From contig CAKQFW010000129.1 in the NCBI GenBank assembly GCA_934230965.1, positions 1 to 5,894 of the forward strand: DNA of 5,894 nt, written 5' to 3'. The notes beneath the pieces were generated by a model. It searched no databases, was not told where the DNA came from, and saw only the letters and a list, made by a program, of their open reading frames with translations. Below are positions 1 to 5,397 of the stretch, in pieces. The translations under genes and the position numbers were made by a program. The DNA is from an uncultured Prevotella sp. Lineage in GTDB: Bacteria > Bacteroidota > Bacteroidia > Bacteroidales > Bacteroidaceae. Numbering within the stretch: position 1 is the stretch's first letter; the number at the start of each line of letters is the position of its first letter.

Positions 1-22
1 TTATAAACCAATTCGTTATATA

Positions 23-43
23 CTTTGCTGCGTTTCAGCAAAG
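23..43. repeat. Small perfect hairpin near the left edge
   Basis: CTTTGCTG (23-30) and CAGCAAAG (36-43) are perfect reverse complements around the five-base loop CGTTT. No T-run follows on either strand, so it is not a canonical intrinsic terminator, although it could belong to the 3' end of a gene left of the window. No coding region is visible in bases 1-181. Confidence 0.5.
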
Positions 44-57
44 CCTTTGGCGGTATT

Positions 58-154
58 CGTCTCAGTACTTGGCCGAGATTACTCCAGTACTTGGCCGAGA
101 TTACTGCAGTACTTGGGCGAGATTACTGCAGTACTTGCACCAAGTACTGAGACG
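58..154. repeat. Tandem 22-bp repeat array closed by a 15-bp inverted repeat
   Basis: Three full 22-bp units start at 63, 85 and 107, each beginning CAGTACTTGG (CAGTACTTGG at 107 too), and a partial fourth starts at 129. Units differ by one base at most positions that vary (84 C against G; 117 G against C). Each unit is quasi-palindromic, with CAGTA at its start matched by TACTG at the end of units 2 and 3. The array is bounded by CGTCTCAGTACTTGG (58-72) and its exact reverse complement (140-154). The last part, 129-149, is a perfect 9-bp stem with a three-base loop. The palindrome AGTACT occurs six times, at 64, 86, 108, 130, 143 and 157. It is not a CRISPR, because there are no spacers. It could be a REP/MITE-like element, a cooperative protein-binding array or a structured RNA; I do not recognise the family. 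Confidence 0.85.
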
Positions 155-224
155 GAAGTACTTTACTCTCTTTTTAATCTTTTACTGAAGAGTTTTACAA
201 TGAGGGAATAGTGTTGCTACAACG

Positions 225-252
225 GTTTGCATGATTGTTTCTGTATGCAAAC
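225..252. promoter_or_regulatory. Inverted repeat GTTTGCAT/ATGCAAAC, possible operator
   Basis: GTTTGCAT (225-232) and ATGCAAAC (245-252) are perfect 8-bp reverse complements separated by 12 bases, about 185-210 bases before the permease start codon. A further ATGCAAAC half-site lies at 292-299. Two half-sites plus a third downstream suggest a dimeric regulator, but no regulator gene is visible and the role is inference. Confidence 0.35.
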
Positions 253-306
253 TTACATAAATAAAGGATTGTGGGAGGTGATCGTTTCTGTATGCAAACT
301 TACATA
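232..306. repeat. Duplicated 28-bp element upstream of the permease
   Basis: Bases 232-259 and 279-306 match at 27 of 28 positions, differing only at 236 (T) against 283 (C). The sequence after each copy is also related (AAGGAT at 264 and at 313, both followed by G-rich sequence). The whole therefore looks like an imperfect tandem duplication of about 47-49 bp. It is placed where regulatory sites of the permease would be expected. Bases 307-400 hold nothing else I can support beyond an A/T-rich 6-bp stem at 343-361. Confidence 0.75.
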
Positions 307-401
307 TACTATAAGGATAGGGGAGTGACGTCTTCGCACAATAGAAAAGTATTATTTTTCTCTTCCTTGCTGTCTTTGTAGCGAATAGCAACTGTAAAAA
401 C

Positions 402-432
402 TTGCATATTGGCGCGATGTTTTATATATTTG
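402..432 (+). promoter_or_regulatory. Bacteroidetes-type promoter of the purine permease
   Basis: TTG at 402-404 is followed after 20 bases by TATATTTG (425-432), which fits the Bacteroidetes housekeeping consensus of a TTTG/TTG element, 19-21 bases, then TAnnTTTG. A start 3-8 bases after the TTTG would fall at about 435-440, on or next to the ATG at 437. There is no Shine-Dalgarno sequence between the promoter and the ATG. Confidence 0.6.
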
Positions 433-436
433 CAGC

Positions 437-1738
437 ATGAAACTGTTATATCGTCTGTTCGGCTTTGATGCCCGAACCATGAAGGTGCGCACTGAAGTGA
501 TTGCTGGTGCCACTACCTTCCTTACAATGAGCTACGTGCTGGCCGTAAACCCCACCATCCTTGCCACTACAGGTATGGATAAGCCCGCGCTTTTTACCAG
601 TACTGCCCTGGCCGTAACGCTGGCCACTATGCTGATGGCCGTTATGGCAAAGTTGCCGTTTGCGCAAGCCCCCAGCATGGGTTTGAACGCCTTTTTTGCT
701 TTTAGCATGTGTCAGGCTATGGGCCTTACGTGGCAACAGGCGCTGGCCGCCTTGCTGGTTGAAGGCATCATCTTTGTGCTCATTACGTTTCTTAATATTC
801 GCGAATTAATTCTTGACAGCATACCGCCCAACTTGCGCTACGCCATTTCGGCAGGCATAGGTATGTTTATCGCCTTTATTGGTTTGAAAAATGCTAACAT
901 CATTGTGGCCGACCCCAACACCTTTGTTGCCTTAGGCCACTTTACGCCTGTTGCCGTCTTAGGCGTGGTGTCGATATTGCTTAGTGGTGTGTTAATGGCT
1001 AAGAACACTAAGGGTGCGCTGTTTATTGCCATCATTGCCGCCACACTGTTAGGCATACCTATGGGCGTAACTGATGTACCCAAGGGCTGGCTGCCAGTGT
1101 CGGCTCCGCATAGCATTGAGCCCATTTTCTGCCAGTTCGACTTCAGCGCCCTCTTCTCGCTTGATATGGCTGTGGTTATCTTCTCGTTGCTGTTTGTAAA
1201 CATTTTCGATACCGTGGGCACCCTGTTGGGCTTGGCCGACAAAACGGGCATTATACGTCCTGACGGCAGCATACCTCATGTGCGCGAAGCCATGTTGAGC
1301 GACGCCATTGGCACATCGGCAGGCGCACTGCTGGGCAGCTCAACCATTACCACATACGTAGAGAGTGCTGCTGGTGTGGCCGAAGGTGGCCGCAGCGGTT
1401 TAACATCGGCAGTTACCGCCCTCTTATTCTTGCTGGCCCTGTTTCTCTCGCCCCTGTTCTTGCTCATTCCGGCTCCCGCCACCAGCGGTGCCCTTGTGAT
1501 GGTGGGCGTGCTGATGCTCGACTCGGTGAAGAAGATTGAGTTTACCGATATTACCGAGACCTTTCCCGCCTTCATCACCATGATTACGATGGTGCTGTGC
1601 TACAGCATTGCCGATGGCATTTGCCTGGGCTTGCTGAGCTACGTAGCCATGAAGTGCTGCACCTTTAAGACAAAAGACATCAACCTCACGCTCATCATCT
1701 TGGCCGTGGTGTTTGTGTTGAAGTTTGCGTTAGGATAA
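437..1738 (+). CDS. NCS2/AzgA-type purine (adenine/guanine/hypoxanthine) permease
   Basis: A 433-residue inner-membrane transporter of the NCS2 nucleobase family, AzgA-like branch (relatives include PbuG, GhxP and AdeP), which imports purine bases by proton symport. Length is usual for the family. The N-terminus reads VRTEVIAGATTFLTMSYVLA (17-36), a family signature. It is followed by QAPSMGLNAFF (77-87), FVNIFDTVGTLLGLADK (253-269) with the conserved Asp258, and GSSTITTYVESAAGV (301-315) with Glu310, then GGRSGLT (318-324). Hydrophobic segments run through the whole protein, as in the 14-helix fold. I chose ATG 437 because the residues before VRTE match the family N-terminus; Met15 (479) is the only nearby alternative. 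It is a single-gene unit, with its own promoter at 402-432 and a terminator at 1803-1849. Substrate preference among purines cannot be read from sequence. The base composition (about 58% G+C in one sampled line) contrasts with the AT-rich right end. Confidence 0.95.
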   Translation: MKLLYRLFGFDARTMKVRTEVIAGATTFLTMSYVLAVNPTILATTGMDKPALFTSTALAVTLATMLMAVMAKLPFAQAPSMGLNAFFAFSMCQAMGLTWQQALAALLVEGIIFVLITFLNIRELILDSIPPNLRYAISAGIGMFIAFIGLKNANIIVADPNTFVALGHFTPVAVLGVVSILLSGVLMAKNTKGALFIAIIAATLLGIPMGVTDVPKGWLPVSAPHSIEPIFCQFDFSALFSLDMAVVIFSLLFVNIFDTVGTLLGLADKTGIIRPDGSIPHVREAMLSDAIGTSAGALLGSSTITTYVESAAGVAEGGRSGLTSAVTALLFLLALFLSPLFLLIPAPATSGALVMVGVLMLDSVKKIEFTDITETFPAFITMITMVLCYSIADGICLGLLSYVAMKCCTFKTKDINLTLIILAVVFVLKFALG

Positions 1739-1802
1739 GCCCTATCGCCCTTTACAAGGCTGACGATACTGGCAGCAAAGTTTAAAAAATTTATCTTTTC
1801 AT

Positions 1803-1849
1803 GCCATGGGTGGCACACTTTAAGACAGGTGTGGCATCCATGGCTTTTT
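1803..1849 (+). terminator. Intrinsic terminator of the permease gene
   Basis: Bases 1803-1820 pair with 1827-1844: the outer ten base pairs (GCCATGGGTG with CATCCATGGC, one G-U) and the inner seven (CACACTT with AGGTGTG, one G-U) are separated by a single G-G mismatch. The loop is TAAGAC and TTTTT follows at 1845-1849. It lies about 65 bases after the permease stop. The outer GCCATGG/CCATGGC match could alternatively serve as a protein-binding palindrome upstream of hsp20, but the T-run favours termination. Confidence 0.8.
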
Positions 1850-1871
1850 GTTACCCCTTGTGTGGCATTGT

Positions 1872-1887
1872 TGGCACGCATATTGTA
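1872..1887 (+). promoter_or_regulatory. Candidate sigma-54 (RpoN) promoter upstream of hsp20
   Basis: TGGCAC (1872-1877), five bases, then TTGTA (1883-1887) matches the sigma-54 pattern TGGCAC-N5-TTGCA at all but one of the fixed positions. The GG at 1873-1874 and the GT at 1885-1886 are ten bases apart, as the -24/-12 spacing requires. The C of the -12 GC is T here, which weakens the call. It would place the transcript start near 1898, giving a leader of about 120 bases before hsp20. No TAnnTTTG housekeeping element was found between 1850 and 2019, and no enhancer-binding protein gene is in the window. Confidence 0.4.
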
Positions 1888-2006
1888 TATAGATGGGTGA
1901 AAGCCGAAGCCGAAAGGCACAGGCAATCAGTAAGATATATTAAAAATAACAAACAAGAAACCCCGACCAAGCCGCAAGGCGAAGAGAGGGCGAGAAAAAG
2001 ATAATT

Positions 2007-2012
2007 AGGAGG
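2007..2012 (+). promoter_or_regulatory. Shine-Dalgarno site of hsp20
   Basis: AGGAGG lies seven bases before the ATG at 2020, a full-strength site. It fixes the hsp20 start and stands out here, because the other genes of the window have weak sites or none. Confidence 0.85.
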
Positions 2013-2019
2013 AAAAATT

Positions 2020-2454
2020 ATGTTGTTAGTTCGTAGAAACAATAATCAGAATTGGTTGAACAATTGGTTTGATGACAGCTTCTTTAATACCGATTGGATG
2101 CCCCGCGTAAACGGTACCGCTCCAGCAGTGAACGTTAAAGAAACGGCTACCGAATATACAATGGAAGTGGCAGTGCCTGGCTTGAAGAAAGAGTGGGTGC
2201 GCATGAACATTGATGCCGATGGCTTGATGAACATTGCTATTGAGAACAAAATGGAGCACAAGGATGAAGACAAACACACGCATTATCTGCGTCGCGAGTT
2301 TGCTTACAGCAATTATGAGCAGACTTACACCTTGCCTGAAGACGTTGACCGCGATAAGATTAGTGCCGAGGTAAAGGATGGTGTCTTAGCGATTGTGATG
2401 CCAAAGAACATTAAGCACGAAGACAAAGACGTTAAACATATTGAAGTGAAATAA
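2020..2454 (+). CDS. hsp20: Hsp20/alpha-crystallin family small heat-shock protein
   Basis: A 144-residue cytoplasmic holdase chaperone that binds unfolding proteins without ATP and hands them to the DnaK/ClpB system. A short Asn/Trp/Phe-rich N-terminal arm (about 7-28) is followed by the alpha-crystallin domain (about 34-130). That domain holds the VAVPGLKKE strand (50-58), LRREFAYSNYEQTYTLPEDV (90-109) and the family signature AEVKDGVLAIVMPK (116-129), with Gly121-Val122-Leu123. The tail ends I-E-V-K; this I-x-V motif is the usual oligomerisation anchor. Length is typical. The start is fixed by AGGAGG at 2007-2012. It stands alone between the permease terminator and the terminator at 2556-2626, and faces the convergent PH-domain gene. 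A sigma-54-like site at 1872-1887 may drive it; no CIRCE element was seen. Confidence 0.95.
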   Translation: MLLVRRNNNQNWLNNWFDDSFFNTDWMPRVNGTAPAVNVKETATEYTMEVAVPGLKKEWVRMNIDADGLMNIAIENKMEHKDEDKHTHYLRREFAYSNYEQTYTLPEDVDRDKISAEVKDGVLAIVMPKNIKHEDKDVKHIEVK

Positions 2455-2555
2455 CGTCGATGCAATCTCAAACCCTCATGGGCTATGCTCTTGATGGGTG
2501 GGCTGAATAAAAGAAGAAGATGTGGTTGTGCAAAATTGAAAACACAACAACATTG

Positions 2556-2626
2556 AACAATAAAAGGACAACAAGAACAACATTGTTAAGATATCGATGT
2601 TGTTTTTGTTGTCCTTTATTGTTTTT
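2556..2626 (+). terminator. Very strong intrinsic terminator of hsp20
   Basis: The 28-base left arm (2556-2583) pairs with the 27-base right arm (2597-2623) with only one bulged A and one G-U, around a 13-base loop that contains GATATC. A T-run, TTTTT, spans 2622-2626. The stem begins about 100 bases after the hsp20 stop. On the minus strand the same stem is followed by moderately T-rich sequence, so it may also stop transcripts from the convergent gene at 2736-3260, which has no clearer terminator of its own. Confidence 0.9.
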
Positions 2627-2644
2627 AGAAGTGCGGGGTGCTGG

Positions 2645-2671
2645 AGGACGGGGCGCGGAGGCCACCGTCCT
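2645..2671. repeat. GC-rich hairpin between convergent genes
   Basis: AGGACGG (2645-2651) pairs with CCGTCCT (2665-2671), and GGC (2652-2654) continues the stem with GCC (2661-2663), with one bulged A at 2664. This gives a ten-pair GC-rich stem with a six-base loop. Neither strand carries a T-run after it, so it is not an intrinsic terminator by itself. Beyond it, 2672-2735 holds nothing else I can support. Confidence 0.55.
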
Positions 2672-2735
2672 ACTTTGAGGGCGCATCAGCAATAATCATA
2701 TTGTTTGGCCCGTTGTCTTGACAAGCCCCCACTTT

Positions 2736-3260
2736 TTATTGTGCTTCGCGCACGGCAATATATTGCTCTAAGGCTTGCTGAAACGCCTTGCGAAACAGGT
2801 CGGGCTGCTGAATGTGGCGCAAGGTGAACACATCGTTATCAAGGGTGCTGATGGCAAGGGTGCCACTGTTTGACATACGTTCGATGGCCGACTGCTGTAT
2901 GCCGATGCCCTCTACTTTTGACAGTTTTACGTCAACAAAGCGTATTGAGAACACACCTGTCTTGATGATAACGCGTTGGTTAGTAATCACTATCTCGGCT
3001 TTTTTAATGCGCAGATAGTGGTAAAGCAATACACCCAAGCCTAACAAAAAGACAAAGATGTATAGGCCAGTGAACGACGCGGTGTCGGTATAAACCTCGT
3101 CATACTCTGACTTGTATGCTGGACTGTCGAGGCAGCTCAGTAGTGGCAACGACAGAAAGATGAACACTACCACGGGCATAACCCATACCGTCCATCCGTA
3201 ATGTGCCTTGTACGCGATCTTCTCATCGTGCTTCAGGCGGGTTTCTACATAACTATTCAT
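2736..3260 (-). CDS. Two-helix membrane protein with bacterial PH-like (bPH2/YdbS-type) domain
   Basis: A 174-residue protein of unknown function. A short polar N-terminus is followed by two hydrophobic segments, about 25-44 (VWVMPVVVFIFLSLPLLS) and 64-83, with an acidic Ser/Asp/Tyr-rich stretch between them that should lie on the outer face. A soluble domain of about 88-165 follows. It carries the bPH2 pattern: ITNQRVIIKTGVF (92-104), the basic RFVDVKLSKVEGIGIQQSAIERM (107-129), then a small-residue turn and TLAIST (134-139). This is the layout of YdbS-like membrane proteins, whose biochemical role is not settled. The start is the first ATG with the whole first helix; its Shine-Dalgarno is weak. 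It lies 54 bases downstream of the WecA-like gene on the same strand and probably shares its transcript. Family assignment is fairly secure; a link to polysaccharide assembly rests only on position. Confidence 0.85.
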   Translation of the reverse strand: MNSYVETRLKHDEKIAYKAHYGWTVWVMPVVVFIFLSLPLLSCLDSPAYKSEYDEVYTDTASFTGLYIFVFLLGLGVLLYHYLRIKKAEIVITNQRVIIKTGVFSIRFVDVKLSKVEGIGIQQSAIERMSNSGTLAISTLDNDVFTLRHIQQPDLFRKAFQQALEQYIAVREAQ

Positions 3261-3283
3261 ATTTGGTTTTATCTTGTATTTGG

Positions 3284-3316
3284 CTTGTGTGTGGGCGCTC
3301 GTCTTGTGTGGGCGCT
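3284..3316. repeat. Short imperfect tandem duplication at the end of the WecA-like gene
   Basis: CTTGTGTGTGGGCGCT (3284-3299) and CTTGTGTGGGCGCT (3303-3316) differ only by a TG dinucleotide. The second copy runs into the stop codon (CTA on the plus strand, 3315-3317) of the WecA-like gene. It looks like slippage or a small duplication in the intergenic gap. Confidence 0.7.
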
Positions 3317-4424
3317 ATTCTATAGCTTTCTCACCATGACGGCGTATCATGACGTTCAAGGTAAGCTGGAAGAGGATGTATATCACCACATCGGTAATAA
3401 CGATAACGGTGGTTTTTGTTATGTTCAGCAGCAGCACATTGATGAGGCAGAACGCCAAGGCCAGCAACAAGATTACTGCAAGGCTGGCATGCTGCGACAG
3501 GCCGCTACGCATTAGTTTATGGTGTATGTGGTTTTTGTCGGGATGAAAGATAGAGGTGCCCTTACGTATGCGGGTGAGGGCCACGCGCACCACGTCGAAA
3601 CAGGGCACAATGAGCAGCGTGTAGGCCAGCAAAAGGCTGTCGCTGCGGTAGGGCATGATGGCGGTATTGTTCATGGCAAACTTGATGAACAAGAAGCCCA
3701 GGATGAAGCCTATGGTGAGGCTGCCCGAGTCGCCCATAAATATTTTCTGTTTCTTTTCGGCCTTGCCAAACAGGTTGTAGTAGAGGTAAGCCGTGAGCAC
3801 GCCCATCAGCCCCGACACCATGACGCAGTAAGACCAGATGCCTTCGCGCGCAAAGCAATAAAGAAAGCCCATGAGCGAGATAAGGGCCAAGCCTGCCGAT
3901 AGGCCATCAATGCCATCGATAAGGTTCATGGCATTATCAATAAACACCAATACAAACACGGTGATGGGAGCGCCTAACCAGAAGGGTATCTCGTAGATGC
4001 CAAACAAACCATACAGGTCGTTTACCCAGAGTCCTGAGAGGGGCATGAGCGAGGCGGCAATAATTTGCACCACAAACTTAGTGCGGGCACCCAGGCCCAT
4101 AAGGTCGTCGACAATGCCCACCACATATATCATAAAGATGCTGATAAGAAACACGCACGACCATAGGCCCACCTTTACGGGCATGCCTGGCGTAAGGCTG
4201 CTCAGCACCAGCATGGCCACCAAGAAGGCCAGCAACATGCAAGGCAGAAAGGCCACACCCCCCAGACGGGGGATGGCGCTATGATGCACCTTGCGCTCGT
4301 TGGGCAAGTCGTACAGCTTACGTTTCAAGCAGAAACTAATAATTTGTGGGGTGAATATAAAGCCGCTGATGGCACTCACAAGGAATGGCAACAGTATGCA
4401 TAACGTATATTGGTTGGCAAACAT
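3315..4424 (-). CDS. Polyprenyl-phosphate HexNAc-1-phosphate transferase, WecA/TagO (MraY) family
   Basis: A 369-residue inner-membrane enzyme that moves a sugar-1-phosphate, most likely GlcNAc-1-P or a relative, from UDP-sugar to undecaprenyl phosphate, the first step of O-antigen, capsule or similar glycan assembly. Family motifs appear in order: DLPNERKVHHSAIPRLGG (39-56), VGIVDDLMGLG (102-112) with the paired Asp106-Asp107, NAMNLIDGIDGLSAG (164-178) with Asn164, Asn167 and Asp170, MGDSGS (230-235), Asp277 and Arg280 near the last cytoplasmic loop, and the His motif FHPDKNHIHHKL (293-304). The HIHH loop and the length point to the WecA/TagO/WbpL branch, not to MraY itself. Multiple hydrophobic helices fit the roughly 11-helix fold. 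ATG 4424 is preceded only by weak AAAGAG-like sequence. It follows the glycosyltransferase at 4519 by 94 AT-rich bases and precedes the PH-domain gene. The exact sugar cannot be told from sequence. Confidence 0.93.
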   Translation of the reverse strand: MFANQYTLCILLPFLVSAISGFIFTPQIISFCLKRKLYDLPNERKVHHSAIPRLGGVAFLPCMLLAFLVAMLVLSSLTPGMPVKVGLWSCVFLISIFMIYVVGIVDDLMGLGARTKFVVQIIAASLMPLSGLWVNDLYGLFGIYEIPFWLGAPITVFVLVFIDNAMNLIDGIDGLSAGLALISLMGFLYCFAREGIWSYCVMVSGLMGVLTAYLYYNLFGKAEKKQKIFMGDSGSLTIGFILGFLFIKFAMNNTAIMPYRSDSLLLAYTLLIVPCFDVVRVALTRIRKGTSIFHPDKNHIHHKLMRSGLSQHASLAVILLLALAFCLINVLLLNITKTTVIVITDVVIYILFQLTLNVMIRRHGEKAIE

Positions 4425-4518
4425 ATTTTATCTCTTTATATTCTGTTTATATTATAACTGATTATTTAAAAAAATATTGTCTTAAAGAAACGCAGTACGG
4501 CTTTCTTTTACATAATAG

Positions 4519-5397
4519 TCAAAGACGTTCGACGATTCCTGCAAACAAACCTTTTATCATTCTCTGGCAATAGTAGAAGCGCTGCTTTGGAATTATTGAA
4601 TAATAAAAAAACTTAATAATTAATTTTTTTAAATTCATTTTCTTCCAATATGACGGAACATAGTTTTTGCGGCAAAGCCATATAAGGTTACGAGTTTGGT
4701 AATATATTCGGAACACAGATGAAATACTAATTGTATGTCCGAGAAATGTTGACGATACTCCTTGTTCATGTGCAATCGATGTTCTTGGCAACATGATGCT
4801 GACCTTATGTTTTAGCGCAGCCCTCCAGCACCATTGATCATCAACGAAATCGATAAATAAGCGTTCTTCCATTAAGCCTACTTCTGAAAAAATTGCTAAC
4901 GGAACAAATGAATATGATGATATGATGCTGTACATCTTGTAATATTGTATACCTGAATATTCACACTTGTCAATGATACATTTTTCAAACAAGTAAGGCT
5001 TACCCGTTTTGCGGTTTATGGGCATAGGTCCGATACAGGCAATGTCTTCTTTTGAAGATAATACAAAAAAGGCTTCTGCAAGGTCCTGAATTAGTGAACC
5101 TGTTGACGTGCTATCTTGGTCGCTAAAGATAACAAAGTCGTATCCTTGTTCACAGAAATACTTAATTCCGATATTTTGGGCTGCAGCAATGCCCTTATTG
5201 CATAATAATGGTATATAGTGCAATTTATTACCGTATGATGTAAGTAGGTGGCTATTGTCTGTGGCCGAATTGTCAACCACACATACGCTGTTTACCTGGC
5301 TTATTATTGAACCGATACATTTTTTAAATAGTGTTGTTGAGGGGTTATACGCTATGACAATAGCTCCTATTTTATAATTTTCTTTTGAATAATCCAT
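4519..5397 (-). CDS. Family 2 glycosyltransferase, rhamnosyltransferase-like
   Basis: A 292-residue cytoplasmic GT-A glycosyltransferase that probably adds one sugar to a lipid-linked surface glycan. The nucleotide-sugar domain starts IGAIVIAYNP (10-19), then VVDNSATDN (40-48), NKGIAAAQNIGI (67-78) and the metal-binding type motif FSDQDS (91-96, Asp93 and Asp95). The acceptor-side region contains GLMEERLFIDFVDDQWCWRA (173-192). This set resembles the RfbF/WbbL rhamnosyltransferase group; the donor is a guess. Position 187 is Gln where the upstream paralogue has Glu. The C-terminal quarter is basic and aromatic, fitting membrane association. ATG 5397 lies inside the end of the upstream glycosyltransferase gene, a 26-base overlap, with AAAGG eight bases before it, which suggests coupled translation. 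Base composition is AT-rich (about 35% G+C in one sampled line), unlike the WecA-like gene. Confidence 0.9.
   Translation of the reverse strand: MDYSKENYKIGAIVIAYNPSTTLFKKCIGSIISQVNSVCVVDNSATDNSHLLTSYGNKLHYIPLLCNKGIAAAQNIGIKYFCEQGYDFVIFSDQDSTSTGSLIQDLAEAFFVLSSKEDIACIGPMPINRKTGKPYLFEKCIIDKCEYSGIQYYKMYSIISSYSFVPLAIFSEVGLMEERLFIDFVDDQWCWRAALKHKVSIMLPRTSIAHEQGVSSTFLGHTISISSVFRIYYQTRNLIWLCRKNYVPSYWKKMNLKKLIIKFFYYSIIPKQRFYYCQRMIKGLFAGIVERL

Noticed and set aside
58..154. Tandem repeats as a CRISPR array
   Set aside because: The units abut with no unique spacers, and no cas gene is present.
343..361. AGAAAA/TTTTCT stem as a terminator
   Set aside because: Only six A/T-rich pairs, likely by chance in AT-rich sequence.
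371..378. TGTCTTTG as an alternative promoter for the permease
   Set aside because: It lacks the A of TAnnTTTG, and no TTG element lies 19-21 bases upstream.
182..391. 69-residue minus-strand reading frame
   Set aside because: Low-complexity product; it runs through the duplicated element and the region before the promoter, with no ribosome binding site or recognisable domain.
300..436. Purine riboswitch before the permease
   Set aside because: No three-way-junction core was seen, and the likely transcript start leaves no leader to hold one.
838..1272. 144-residue minus-strand reading frame inside the permease
   Set aside because: Shadow of the permease gene, whose own frame matches its family along its whole length.
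1801..2004. 67-residue plus-strand reading frame before hsp20
   Set aside because: It begins inside the terminator hairpin, has no ribosome binding site and resembles no known protein.
3519..3902. 127-residue plus-strand reading frame opposite the WecA-like gene
   Set aside because: Antisense shadow; the minus-strand frame carries all the catalytic motifs of the family.
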